Source: Phoronis australis (Eukaryota > Phoronida > Phoronidae). Taken from it: 64,000 nt of DNA. A model generated the notes under the pieces. That model saw nothing but the letters and a program-made list of their open reading frames with translations. It made no database searches and was not told the DNA's origin. Both the position numbers and the translations under genes were made by a program. The DNA is taken from the NCBI GenBank assembly GCA_002633005.1, contig NMRA01000050.1, forward strand, positions 457,983 through 521,982, written 5' to 3'. Positions within the stretch are counted from its first letter, which is position 1; each line of letters opens with the position of its first letter. Shown here in pieces: positions 12,401 through 27,400 of this stretch.

Positions 12401-15400
12401 ATGTGTATGTATGTAAGCTGTACACTTGTGACACAAAAGTGTTGTAAACAGCCAAATAGGTTTTTGGAAATAAAAAGTATAATTGAACAAATCTTAGTTG
12501 TTTTTGTAATGTGATGGTTTGTGTTGGTGTGGATTTAGTCGATTTGTTATCTTGTATCAACTTAAATGGTGTAAATGTGTCGTTGAGCATCTCTGGTCAA
12601 CTCTTTGATTGTTGCATGTCTGAAAGTTTATGTTTAAGTGCTAAGTAACTTTAATTTCATTCCAATTGTTTGTTAAGGTTGAGGGTCTCTGCGGTAACTT
12701 TAACAATGACCAGAATGACGACTTCCTGCCACCATCAGGGGGTGTACCCATCGTGCGTGCCAACGTGTTTGGTGACAGCTGGAAGGTACATGACTACTGT
12801 GTCAAATCCAAGACCATTGACGACTCATGTGTGCTGTCCCCTCAGCGTAAGACGTGGGCCCAGCAGAAATGTGGTATTATTGCTTCCGACACGTTCAAGC
12901 TGTGCCATGGACTTGTGCCATTCAAACCTTACCTGGACAGGTAAGTGTTCTCTTTAAAGTGATGATGCTTCTTTGAAAACTTTTTGCTTAGTAAATCTAG
13001 TCATTTTGGTGTAATTTGGACTGTTTTTGTTATGCCTTCTCAGGTTATTGACCTAGATGAAAAGTTTAAAAAGAATTCATTTAAATAATAGACTCAATGT
13101 CTTCTTGTAAAAATTGAGACATTTTCTGACCAGAAACTATCTGCTAAGTCTTATATGATACATTATCGTATTTTTGAGATTTAATTTGACAAAATTAGTG
13201 TGGACTGAAGGAGTTGTACTGTGATTGATAATTGTTTTCATAATGTCACTGTCATCTGATTGTCTCTTCAGGTGCATTTTCGATGCCTGTGCTTGTGACA
13301 TGGGTGGGGATTGCGAGTGCCTGTGTACGGCTGTGGCTGCATACGCTCAGGAATGTAACATGCAGGGAATCAATGTCAAATGGAGGTCACAGGACAACTG
13401 TGGTATGTTACTAGTGAAGCCACCTGGTGGTCGTATTGGGAGTTGTGCTCATGTGATCAGATGGGCTTCTTTCTTGCTACGTAATATGCATCCTGTTTGA
13501 AAACTAAGTAATTTTACAGTTTTAAAGTGTAATTGGTTTTAGTGGTAATAGAATGATATTGTTGCCATAGTTGCTCATTGCTTCTTGTTGTTTAATCTAT
13601 TTGAACTACAAATAGACGCCTTTCAACATAAATTGAATTGAACTAAAATTTGTCCATGACGGATAATCACAACTGTGAGTCTCATAGTATGAATAATTAT
13701 ATGGTTGCATGTTTTAGCACTGTCTCAGAACATACTGTCCTACTTTAAAAACAGCCATTAAACTTGAACATGAGTTGAATGCTTGTGAACTCATGTGTCC
13801 CTCGGTTTGCTGTATAATGGTATTATAAATGCCGCGTTTTCAGCCATTCAGTGCGAGACCTGTGAGATCTACAACCCATGCATGAGCATCTGTCCCAAGA
13901 AGACGTGTGAAAATAAGGATGTCTACTCTTCCATTGTTGCTAATGGCTGTACTGAACAGGTGAGTCTGGGTCAACGAATCGAAAAATATTTCCTACTGAC
14001 TTGTGATTCTTACAGTGACAGGTGAGTCTGAGATGGTCAATTGGAACACTTTTCACTGAGAAGGTAAGTCTGTTATACAATTGGAACACTTTTCACTGAG
14101 AAGGTAAGTCTGTGTTATACAATTGGAACACTTTTCACTGAGAAGGTAAGTCTGTGTTATACAATTAGAACACTTCTCATTATCTGATGAGTCTTCATTA
14201 TGTTATTTTTGATGTCCTTCATCTGATGTATGGCTGGTGTCTGCCTTAAGTAAACTTGTCATTGCTTAGCCTCCTAACTGATTTTTATTGTATTTGGCGT
14301 GTCCGTGTATGTTATTGATAGCTCTGAATCTTTAAAAGTCTGTTTGATAACAAAAATTTACCCCTTTATTGGTTTGTCCTCGTCCTAGGTTGTGTAATTT
14401 TGTTACGATTCTTTGCAAATTTTTCTAAGGTGTTTTGTAATTCATTTTATGTATTAATATTTTTCACAGAAAATCATGGAAATTTGTACCGTCTTAAAAA
14501 CAATTTGTAATAGAATTTTGAGGAGCAGTGCATAAAGCATAATCTGAAAGTTTCATGAAACTGGTCGGACCTTTCTGAGATGATATTCGGAATTAAGCCA
14601 ACTATGCACATTTTTCTAGGCCACTGCATAGTCTTAGCCCACATGATTGAATGGTCCTGTCGCATATGCTTAGTAGTCATCAATCATTCGTCAGTCACTT
14701 GCTACATCTTCAGGTGTGTGTGGAAGGCTGCACTGTGGATGACTGCCCTGTAGGCAAGGTGTTCCAGGACCTGATCAAACCACTCAAGTGCATCCCTGAG
14801 GCTAACTGTGAAGAAAAGGAGTGTGTGATCGGTGGCAAGACGTACAAGAGTGGGGAGCAGATAACTGACCCCAGCATCTGTAACCAGTGCCAGATGTGGT
14901 CAGTTGCACTTTTGATATTACTGTAACCAGTGCCAGATGTGGTCATTTGCACATTTGATATTCAATGTCTCTTCCCACTTACTGTCAAGCCACCTTGGAA
15001 CACAAAAAACAAGTTTTGATTTAGACCATGTATTTAATTGGCCGCAAATTGTTTCTTAGTTGAATTGTTGGTGATTTCAGGGCTTGAACTGACAGTTTGT
15101 GTTGCTTGTGATCATGTCCAAGTTGGCTTGTCACTGTGGCTCATTGTATTAGCCAAGCATTCTCTTAAGGGAAAATGAACTATGAGTTCTTTGCAAACCC
15201 ATAAATCTCTTCTCATTTGAATAATGGACAAGTTGAGACCACTTTTTGTAGCAGTTAATGATCAAAAGTTTGCTTCTTTAAAAGAACCCAAGTTTTTAGC
15301 CGATTTAACGATACATTTCAGCCGCATTGGATAGAATTTTTAAAATCATTTTTATGAAAGTTATCTGGTCAGCACAGAGTCTTACTTTCTTTGAGGACCT

Positions 15401-18400
15401 TTAACACATTCTTACCACACTCCATCCCTTTCATGCACTCATGTTGAGGCTGAGTTCTTTGAGGCAAGAGACAGTAAATTATTGCAGTATATTGATAGTC
15501 TGTCAGCCAACACAGGATTTGACTTGAGACCTCACATGTAAGAGTTCGCAGTCCTATACTACCCTTTTAAAAATGGCGGAAAATGGTTCTTCACCTCTTT
15601 ACGTTAGTTCAAAAACCCTGTCGTGATGCATTATAGGATAAAATTATGTGCTGAGCACAAATGTGATTTATGGATATGGACATTCATGGTTTGTTTTATT
15701 TATTAGTGATTTGATGTTTGCAGTCTCTTTGAATCACCAAGTGACCATCATGATATTGTGAACTATTTGCTGACTGCAGTGTAACTGACTGACACTTGAT
15801 ACCTGGTAAAGTGTCTCTGTCATCCAATCAGTGCCATGCTGACTGCCATCCAATCGCAGCCATGGTGACAGTTGATACTCAGTTTTGGTGTACTTCTAGC
15901 TACTGCCAGAAAGGCAATGTGACGAAGAATGGAGATATATGCACGCCCAGTTTGTCTACACCCAAGACACCAGGGCTTACAACTACAACAGCACCCATTC
16001 AGACCAAGACACCTATTATAACACCAACACCGTCACCATCACCAAAGATTACAACCCCTCGTGTAATTACAATACTGTGAGTAATCTGTGTATTTCTTTT
16101 GTTTTTTTTTTGTTGCCACTTGTAAATTCTTAGGTTTGTACTTGATATAATTTATTGTATGACCTATCAATGTTAACTTTGATAATATTAAATATAAAGA
16201 TTCACCAAAAGGGGTCTTTATTTAATATTATCATCATTTAAATGGAAACCAGGAATATACAGTCACAATGTTAACTATAGCCATTGCACAATATCTTGTA
16301 AATTGGCGATTGCTGATATGTTATTCTTTTCATGCTGCGTTTAATTTCCATGGCTCCGTTGTCATAATACTTTTTAAAGTATGCTTATGAGATTTTTGTC
16401 CTCAAACACAGAAAGTTTCTGTACACATTAACTAGTCCACAGTGTAGCATGCATTATTAAATGTGACATCATCTTACGAGACAAGTCCTGTTTTGGAGAA
16501 ATCAACAATGTAAGTTATCTTGAGAGAGTCAAAGCAGTGATGCAAGAGAAAGAGATTAGTGCTCTTTATTTATGACTGCACAATTGAATAAATGATATTT
16601 TAAACAGAAATGGGATTTCAAGAAACCCAGACCTTGATTTACCCCAGTCTTCGTTTCATGTTGACTTCCATTACTCTGTGTTCCCATTCAGTTGTGAAAA
16701 GACGGGCTGGACTCCTTACATGGACTCTTTTGTGCCTTCCAAGTTGAGGAGCGGTGACCTTGAGACATACAAAAACCTCCGTGCTAAATATGACTTCTGT
16801 GGTTATGAACAGGTTTGTCCAATCAGGTGTATACACGATAGTGTTAGGGCAGCCACATCAGTCTATAGAAGAGTTACATCAGATCTATACCTGCTGGAGT
16901 TAGACCTGAAGTATGCAGGATAATGGATAAATTTTAAAACAAATCGCAGATGCATCCTTAAAATGTGAATCTTAACTTCCCTTTTGATGTTAGTTTTAAA
17001 TTCTAAGGCAGAAAGAATATTTTTGTGTTACCGTCTGTGAGAGACAATTTTTGTTCTCATAGACAATATGTTTGGAGGACACTTGCATCGCATTTATCAC
17101 AATAACATGATGAAATATGTAGCGTTTGACTTGTTTATTTAATTCCATTCTATAAATACATGTTAGTCACAATTAGTAATGAGTTTCTAAAACTGCTCTG
17201 AGGTGGTGGTGTTTTATAACTATTAATAAAATCTCTTGGTCTATTTACACCGACCTTATAAATATACAAGAGGTCGGTGTAAACAGACCGAGAGATTTTA
17301 CTAATAGTTACCACAATTAGTAAATCTCCCAATCAGTCACAATGTTATTTGTGTCTCTGTTGATAATTTTGAGGAAATTAATTCCATGTTTTACTCATTG
17401 TGGGTACAACTACGTTGCTCTTTGCAGGTCACTGCCATTGAATGCCGCGCCGTTGGTTATAACACAATGGCCAACTACGCTGGGCAGAACATCACGTGTG
17501 ACATTAAGAATGGTCTCATCTGTCTCCACGAAAGACAGGTGTCAGGCGAGTGCTACAACTATGAAGTGCGGTTCTTCTGTAACTGCGAAGGTTTGTAGTT
17601 TCTTTGTGTTGAGCTGATGTGCTGTAGTACCACTGAATGTTTGAGTAAAGTGTTCGCTTACCAGAGTGACTTTTTGTGTATTATATGCAATAGATAACAT
17701 GTGTATTATATTGTTTTGGAAGTTCAGCTTGAAGTAAGCTAGTACATTTTGATTGCAAAAACAACTTACATATACGACCCATTTGTATCTAATTAGTAGC
17801 AAGTCTCAATGAGTATATGCACGGAATTATAGAAGAAGACTTTACTTTTGATTAAAAAGTGAAAAATGGTAAAATCTGCAAAGTTTCTGTAAACTCTGCA
17901 AAAATGGGTTTGCTGAAATATTATTCCACAGTGTAGTGTAAAACTGCATAGAATGAAGTTACAAAGATGATGAGATGATGACTGTGCTGATGTGGATAAT
18001 GAAGGAGGAACATTCTATGCTCATTTATTGCTTGTATGTGCATTTAGAGTTTACTATATTGATCATTCAAATACTAGCAGGCATTCACCTCTCTGTTCCT
18101 TTAACATCCTCTCTCAACCTTCTAGAAGTGACCCCAACGCCATCGGTGTCACCTACGCCATCGGTGTCACCATCGGCCAAGACCACTGTCTCACCTACTC
18201 CCTCACCCACTAGCACCAGTCCCAAGACGCCGTCAGTGTCACTTACTCCAGAGACAGCATCACCAACTCCAGGCTCATCACCGACACCATCTGTCTCTCC
18301 AACAACTGGGTCAACAGTAACACCAACACCAAGTGAGGGCACCCCTTCGCCAACCCCAGGCACCACTCAAAAGAAGACAGTTTCCCCTACCACAGGAACA

Positions 18401-21400
18401 CACGAGACTCCAACCATTGCACCCACTCCTAAGCAGACCCTCACCCCGAATCCAACAACCAAGAGACCAACATCAACGGGCTCTGTTTCTACGGTGACAC
18501 CAACTCCTGAACAGACGTCAAAACCTCCTTGTGAGTACAAAACTGACTGGCTGAGTATACACACACCGGATGATAGTGCTGAATACGAGTTTGTATACTT
18601 ACTGCGTGACAATGGTATCAAGTTGTGTTCTGATGAATATATCCAGGACATTGAGTGCCGTGAGAAAGATTCGGCCATTCCAGCACAGTTCAGTGACTGG
18701 AAAGTACAATGTAGCCGCCAGAGGCAAGGCATTGTCTGCTTGAATGAAGAGAACCCTGGTCGGAAGTGTCCCGATTTCGAGATCCGTGTTGTCTGTGGCT
18801 GCGACAAGTATGTCAAACCAACAGAGGGCAGCACGCCAGAACCCACCGCACCCGTTACGACAAAGGCACCAACCACGGTGACTGGAGGAACACCCACCCC
18901 AAGTACGTCAAAGGAAGTGACCCCCACACCATCCCCCACTTCATCAACTGGAAAGACTCCAAGCATAACAGAAACCAAGGAACCCAGCACTACACCACCA
19001 ACGCCTCCTACCAAGCCAGGTAAGTACTACCAGCGGTGATCATGCATAACATTAAAGCAACAAAATATCTTGACTCTTGGTGCAATTGACAAAATTGTTA
19101 CTATTGTCCTTTTTCATTGTCTGCAGGCAAATATTGATTAAGTGTGTTAAGTGTGCAGTGCACACACACCCAAACACAGACACATGCAAACGCATATACA
19201 CACACTCACGCACTCACACACTCTAGCAATAGTCTGCGTTTAAGTCTTTGTAAAATCCATTTAATTTACTTTTGTAAATAAACTTGCATTGTATTTTATT
19301 TCATTATTCATGTACTTTTTCTGTTGTTATCTATATTGTTCTTCTTAATTGTAAATATCTGTTTAATTTATTTTTACTTGGTGGTCAGCTACTAGCGGCC
19401 AGCGCCTTTGCTGGCCACTCAGTCACATAACAGCGTATGTTTTTATATGATTTAAAAAATGAAAATTTCTCTCACGCGAAAAAAATTGCATTCAGTGTCA
19501 TGATCATGGTTCGAGTGAAATGCCTCTCATTTAGTTGCCAGCACAAGCGTAAGGTGGTTGACAGTCACCTGTTTGGTTACAGGTGTTCCAACGGCGATGT
19601 GCCTGCGCAGTGGCTGGACCAAGTGGCTGAGTAAGGACACACCACTAGATGGCGTTGATGATGAGAACATCATGGAACTGAGGAAGGACCTTATCTTCTG
19701 CAAGGATGACCAAATCAAATTCACTCAGGTACCAGGCTCAGTACTTTTACCTGTCATGAATGGGGATAGAACCAATCAAGCTAACAACATTAAATGATGC
19801 GTTTCAGACGCATGTCTACCACTTTGTACCCTAGTGTCAATTTTAGTTGTTTGCATTTGCCTCATTCATTGTTCATTGGTTGATTTTTGTGAATTTTAAC
19901 AAATAGGTTTCTATTAAGGAGGTGATGATAAGCGTCTATTTTCGTATGGATTTGATGTATTTTGTCCATCACTTAGTGGTAATTTTTATTTCTCTGGTTG
20001 CGTTTTTTTTCCTGATAAGAAAATGCTGATTTGTGAATGGATTCAACAATTGTGAGGCTTGCTGGTGACAATTGTTGTCTTTTTTGCTTCCTCGGCTGTG
20101 TCCTTATTCCTTATTCCTTTTGATGGATCTTTGGGAAATTTTGCAGGAGTTGGTTTTATAAATATGATTACAACTACCAGCACCTTTAGGATGAATATGA
20201 CTACCACAGTGACTGTACCTACCTTCTAGTGACAATTTTAGTTTTTACGATCTTGAGAGATATTTGACAGTTTTTATTGAATTGTGGTAAACAAGTTTCT
20301 ATCATGATGGCGTAGCATGTATCCATTTTGGGATTTGGCATATTCTGCGCCACCTTGTGTCCATTTTGGGATGGATTTGGCATATTCTGCGCCACCTTGT
20401 GTTCATTTTGGGATGGATTTGGCATATTCTGCACCACCTTGTGTCCATTTTTGACACTTAATACCCTTCAAAGCATACTGTTTGTGTTGCTGTCATGGGC
20501 ACATTTCAATGCTCTGCGTTACTATTGTTTTAAAAAAATTCTGCAGGAAATCTGGCTGGAATAACATTTTATTGTTTCACATTTAGCCATAATTTATGCT
20601 CTGACCTTTCGCCAACTTTCTATAAAAATAAATCCTGTCAACTTTATTTAATATACAACTGGAGCACCTGCCGTAGAAGTGATTTGCTGAATTGGCGCAT
20701 AATTATTTGAACAAAGTTAGGATCTCCACACTAGATGGTTTTGTGCGTGTAAAGCGAGTTGTCAGCGTTTTTCATTATTAAAATGAAATGGACGTTAAAC
20801 ATTGTTTTTCACATGGAAGGCAACGGAGTATGGGGATAAGGACAGCGTAAAGTTTGTCTATCTGGTTGCCTTTCATTAAATATTTATTGTTCAAGGTTAT
20901 TGTTTACCTTAATTGTGTATTCCTTTTATATTCTATTAAATTTGTTTTCATCACCCATTTTCAACTCAATAAAATTGTAATTATGTTAACTTTAAAGAAC
21001 CATCGATGACTGAAAAATCTTAATCTAAAAATTTGAAATGCCATATCATAATTTATAGTCACGTGGCTACCATTTTTGTAAAAAAGAATTGTGTTTTGCT
21101 TTGATCATGAATTTGTAAAAGACATAAACTGCAGGTGACTATGTGTTTGAAAATATATAAAGGGAAACCGGTCTCTTATTCTTGATTTACCCTCAAATTA
21201 GTGCAAAGTTTCATTCAAATCAACCTCACACTACATAAAAATTGATGTTCAAAACTGCTAAAAACTTTGAAAATCAAAAGGCTTGAAAATATCCCATCAA
21301 GATTCCCCAGGTAATTGATATTAAATGAACTCCTGTAAAAAAAACTCGCGTACTTGATACAAATAAATAATGCATCTAAAGTCACTGCAATGTTATGGAT

Positions 21401-24400
21401 CGCTACTAACAATTTAGAGATTATGTGGTATGCAAACATTGCGTATTTGAAAAATTTTCCACGTATTGAAAATTGACATTCTTATTCATTTTACTGAATA
21501 ATATAACTGTAACTACAATTGGTTGTTTTGCTTGTAGTGTCGGCGTAAGAGTGATGGTGCCAGCTTCGATGAAACTGGTGAGAAAGTGTCGTGCAACAAG
21601 AATGGCCTGCTGTGCGATGACAAGAATGGGTGCAGCGACTACGAGATTAGATTCTACTGCGAGTGTGAAACATTTAGTAAGTCACTCCACTACCTCTAGG
21701 TCTACTTACAGTTGATAAAAATGAATTGTGTGCACCAAAGTTGCTACATGGTAAGAGCATTTTGAAGATAAAAGACTGTTTCATCGTGTCTCACACACTA
21801 TAAGTTTGTGTTTATTTCATTGCTATCTAGAGTTGAAAATGACTTGTGGGGCCTGAAATTAAAACACTGACTGCAACTGATTGGCTCGGATAAAGGTAGT
21901 CCTAGTGGGCTTGAATGAACCATGTCGCCAAGTGAACTCATAGCTGTTTGAAAATTACGTGTTGTGTTCTTTGTTTTCAAAAACAGTTTTGCAGTGGGCT
22001 TATAATTTGATTGGCCCAGTCATTAACTGTCACTCATTGATGACATATTGACCAAACTTGAATTATATTGACCAAGCTTTAACACTATTGACCATGCTGG
22101 AATACATTTGTGCACTTTTTAAGTTTACAATTAATCTTGCCAGTGGGGATTATTTAAGCTTCATAAATGTACTGTAGATATAAATTACTGTGGACTAAGA
22201 TTAAGCAAAGCTAGTCTTAATTATGGTAGTGAAGCCGATACTCCAGGTCCGTCAGCTTACCATGGTCATCTGGTCGTTTCAGAATGTAAGAGTCAGATTA
22301 CAGAGGAGAATGATAACATTAAGGACAGTCAGCTGAGTGCGTCCAGCTTTTTGATACCATCTGTTGGGCCACAAAAGTCACGTGAACACTCAACAGGATG
22401 GACCGCCAAGGTGAACAACGACCAACAATGGATACAGGTGGACTTCTTGGAGAGCATTCAAATTGCAGGTGCGTTAGTGTTGCACTTTTATATTCAGTAT
22501 TCTGTGTATTGATCAAGTATTTATAATAATAAGAAATGATTTGATTTGAAAACACTGAGTCTCCATTTTTGTTTCCGTTCATTTTGTGTATTTTATTTGC
22601 GGTATAATTGTTTTTTACTAGTTTTGTTCATTAATATCAAGGTACTTATTATATAAACTTTAACATATACCATATAATCCCAATCATCATTGAATACTAT
22701 CGCTGGAAATTGAGTAAAAGAAAGAATCAGGCGACAATGAGGGATTCTGATGTGAAATTTTGGAAAAGTGTATCATTCAACAGAACTATGGAAATAACAA
22801 AATGGATCCAAGTATGATCTGATAATAAAACTTGAGATATGATATGGGACATGTTGTAAGGGCTTGACTCTTATGACACGGGAAAAATAAAGTGAGAGGA
22901 GTAGATAATTATAATTCTTATGTCTAGTCCTTCATGTTTTTAGTTTCTCAATCCAATATGGTACTCTTTTAAATCTATGGTTGGTAATAAGATGTCTTAA
23001 AAGCTCTTTTTTCATTTTTGCCTTCAAGTTAGAAATATTTTGTATAACACATCCATGATTATTGTCTCGCAATAAAAGGGTAATATTTATGGCAGGCGCC
23101 TGTCTGTCTGCCTGTTTGTTGGTCTGTTGTTCTAACCGCATTTTCACTAAAGTATGCTAATGAAGTACTGAGTAGTATCTTTCGTCAAAATTTTGAGATA
23201 TATCAGATTTGTTCTGAAAGTTACTTAAATGCTTTACTATACTGTGCATAACTCTTTGAGAACCTCAGGTGGGATGTAATTGCTATCTCTGACTACCATA
23301 TTAAATTTAAAACTAACCCTTATTAGTTATACAATCATGTCAGTGGACATTTCAATTTACTGTTTACAGCTCCATCTGTTGTCTTCCTTTCAGGAATACG
23401 TACGTGGGGCAGCAGGATGAAGCCTGCCTGGGTAACTGAGTACAGAGTTCAAACTAGTACTGATGACTTGTGTTCCAACTTTGAGTACATGATGGATGTT
23501 GACAACAAGCCCAAGGTATTCACTTCATCACAGACATGCATGCACTATTGTGGCTAGACTTCATCTTACCTGTATACCACACTATTTCCTACAGTCAATA
23601 ACACATCATGAACTGGTATGGCGTACTGGTTAATCTTTTTTAACACTTATCCACTTTTCCAAACTGCAATTTATTAAATTACAACCCCTGAACCACTGTG
23701 CATGTAATTGCTTTGGGATTTTTTTACTTATAATTACTAATAAATAAATTAGATCTTGATCGAATGATGTTTGTTTACAAATTCAAAGCCAAGGCACAAA
23801 AATCTCTTATGCTTCTCTGTCATTAAATTGAGATATCATTTGATGAAGATGCTGTTGCACTACATTGAAAAACACAGTTACCAGCAAAGTCTTCTTTATG
23901 CTTCAACATAATTACATTATGCTTTGTTTTTAGATTTTCACTGCTAATGTGAACAACCTGACTCCTGTGGATAACTTCTTTGACAGAAGATTGAAAGCGC
24001 GTTGTTTGCGCATTAACCCAGTTGGCTACAAGAACTCAGTTAGCATGCGCTTTGGTGTCTATGGATGTCGCATTCAAGGTGGGAGTCAGAGCAAGGATTA
24101 ATTACTATCAAAATTTAGGCTAAAACATTACCCCTGTTGTAAGGCTAAACTCTAGTTGCTGCTAAAACGATACATGGTGTAAGTATTTAGACAAAATGAT
24201 CACTCTGTAGTTCCCCTACATAATGGCTGGAGAAAGTCAAAGTCAAAGTCAGGCTGAGAATGATGAGGACTTAAGTGGAAGGAAGTTAGTCCAAATGTTG
24301 TCACCATAACAGACATTTTTGCTTTTAATTGAAACAGCCATCATGATGGACACGATGTTTTCTCTGATTATCGTTTTATTTTATGACTTAAAGGCTCAAT

Positions 24401-27400
24401 ACTGGCACTGTTGAAAAGTACTGGGTTTTAGGTTGTCATGACAATAATACATCATGTGGTATGAATGATGTTAACTTAACATTACAAAGTTGATGTTCAG
24501 AAGTTATCTAAAGAAATGATGAAAATAGTGTTGGTATTGTGGCAGATGTTTCATTGTTCAATTTGGAGAGGAGAGGGTGCATTTAAAGAATATTAAGTAA
24601 ATCTTCTTGTGTTTGGGAGAGGGCAGTTCTATAGGTAAGTGTGCCAATATGTATTTTGACTTTTAACTTCATGTATTTAGATCACACTGAGACACCAGGC
24701 ATTCCGACTTTCACTGTGCCAACACCAAAACTGACGACAACAGATACTGAAACCACTGCCAAATCCACTCAAAGCACCGTGTCGAGTACTAAGCCAACAC
24801 CCAGCACACCGTCTGAGGGTACACCACCACGCACCCCTGGTACCACGACTAAGTCTACCGAGAGCCCACCACCTGTGTCGAGTACTGAGCCAACACCCAG
24901 CACACCGTCCGAGGGTACACCACCACGTACCCCTAGCACCACGGCTAAGTCCACTCAGAGCCCACCACCTGTGTCGAGTACTGAACCAACACCCAGCACA
25001 CCGTCCGAGGGTACACCACCACGCACCCCTGGTACCACGACTAAGTCTACCGAGAGCCCACCACCTGTGTCGAGTTCTTCTCCAACACCCAGCACACCGT
25101 CCGAGGGTACACCACCACGCACCCCTGGTACCACGACTAAGTCCACTCAGAGCCCACCACCTGTGTCGAGTACTGAACCAACACCCAGCACACCGTCTGA
25201 GGGTACACCACCATACACATCAAGCCATACATCTAAAGTAACTGTGAGCCCTGGTACCAAAACAACAGCATCCCCAACCCCCTCATCAACAGCAAAGACA
25301 TCGACACGTACACCGACTCTGGTTCCCAGCACCTCACCACCAACTCAAAAGTCCAAAAAGTGCGTGACACCGACAGACCACTGGACACCATGGATGAACA
25401 TCGATTCGCCAGAGGACACTCACAAATACGAGACTGACGGTGCTGGTGACTACGAATTGGTTGAAGAATTGAGGTAGGCATCTGTCTTTGAACCCATCAT
25501 GTCTATCATAACAAAAGTTGACACTGAAAGTTTACTGTAGCCATTTTCTTTGGGTGTTTAGAAGGAAAATTGAGAAACTATTTCTAGTCTTGTAAAAGTA
25601 TCAAACAATTCTTTGCAAAACACGTGAATCTTTAGACATCAGGCTTCATGCACTATCATTTGTTTACCTGACTATGACTCAAGGACTGTAGAATCGTTTG
25701 ATTCATAATCCTGGGACAACATTATACATAATCCTGCGACAACATTATACATAATCCTGCGACAACATTATACATAATCCTGGGACAACATTATACATAA
25801 TCCTGCGACAACATTATACATAATCCTGCGACAACATTATACATAATCCTGCGACAACATTATACATAATCCTGCGACAACATTATACATAATCCTGATT
25901 GATGAACCCTCTTTGCAGGTACTATTATCAGTTCTGTGCCAAGCCCAGCAGTATTGAGTGTCGCGTGGCGAGTGACAAGCACTCTATGTGGCATGTTTCT
26001 GGCGAGAAGGGTGTCACCTGTGACCTGAACAAAGGCCTCATCTGTCTGAATAGTGACCAGGACTCATCCAAATGCGTCGATTTTGAAGTCAGGTTCTTCT
26101 GCGAGTGTGGACGTAAGTTTTGCTTGTCTTCACTCTGAGTTTGTGTTTATTAGATATTGGCATAGGTCTTGGTGTTTACTAGATACAAGGTTTTATCAGA
26201 TCCAAATGATAAAATGAAATTGTACGAACACTTGTTAGACCAGTAATGTGACATAGAGTTTGTTCATGCAGAACCATTAAGTATTGTAGTGTGAACTGCT
26301 TTTGATGACAAAAATAACACATGAAAGCATCGAGGTTATTATTTGTGCAGCCAAAATATCAGTCGCGCCTACACCAGGCCCCACCAAGTCCACCAGCGTA
26401 TCACCACAAACCACCACAGGCACTACATTGCCTCCACTTTGCAAGACAACTGGTTGGAGCCAGTGGCTCGACTCATCCACGCCAAACCAGGACGGCGAGT
26501 ATGAGACCCTGCACAACCTGAGGACCAAATACCAGTTCTGCGAGTTCCCAGCATCGATCGAGTGCCGCGTGAAACCGAAGGAGGAAAACAGCAAGAAGTT
26601 CACCATGTTTAACACGGCAGGCCAGAAGGGCATCACCTGTGACCTCAACAGGTAAGTCACTTGGTTGAAATTAATAAAAACTGCAACTCAATAAACAAGA
26701 CATTGGTGTATTAATATATTAGTTATTTTGTTAGAATGCGGATGGATGTCATCTTAATAGCTAGGAAAATTTCATTTTTCATACAGCATGGGTCAGTGAA
26801 AGACTGGCTTATCTTCTACCTGGAATGGGAACAAGGTCTCACCAGTGTCGTGCCTTCAAGAGCACTGAGGGTTTTTTCTGGTCAGATTATCCTAGGATTA
26901 ATACAGTGGTCACAATTTTTGCTGTTTGTTTTCCCTCTCCTAGCTAAAGATACAATGTGCTGTTTGCATGTTACAATATTCATTTCATTGAATCCTTTAG
27001 GTACCTCATCTGTGAGAATGCCCTGCAACCCCTAGGGCATTCCTGCTATGATTATGAGATCCGGGTTTACTGTATCTGTGACACCACGCCGTCTGTAACC
27101 ACCAAGGTCCCCCCATCGACACCAACTGCAAAACAGACACCGGAGCCAACACCATCGTCAACTCCAACACCGCAATGGACACCAACACCAACCAAGCAAA
27201 AGGAAACAGTTGCGACTCCACGTGAGTGGTTGACACTGTGCTACATTGATGGGAGATGTCATTTTGTATACCATGTTTTCCTCACTTTTGGCCTTCTCTG
27301 CAGCAGTGCACTGCAAAGGTTGGACTTGCTACTGCCAATATTATTGCTCCAGCCATTAGTCAAAATTTCATTCTAGTATTTACTCTGTAGTGGTTAACTA

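Noticed and set aside
12119-12590. Minus-strand open frames of 91-123 codons
   Set aside because: Low-complexity translation of the TATG-rich repeat, no domain or neighbour support.
15781-15899. Extended E23 starting at the ACTGCAG acceptor at 15780
   Set aside because: With the required phase this reads into a stop within five codons (GTA ACT GAC TGA).
25704-25897. CRISPR-like array
   Set aside because: Repeats are directly adjacent with no spacers; this and the other arrays are eukaryotic minisatellites.
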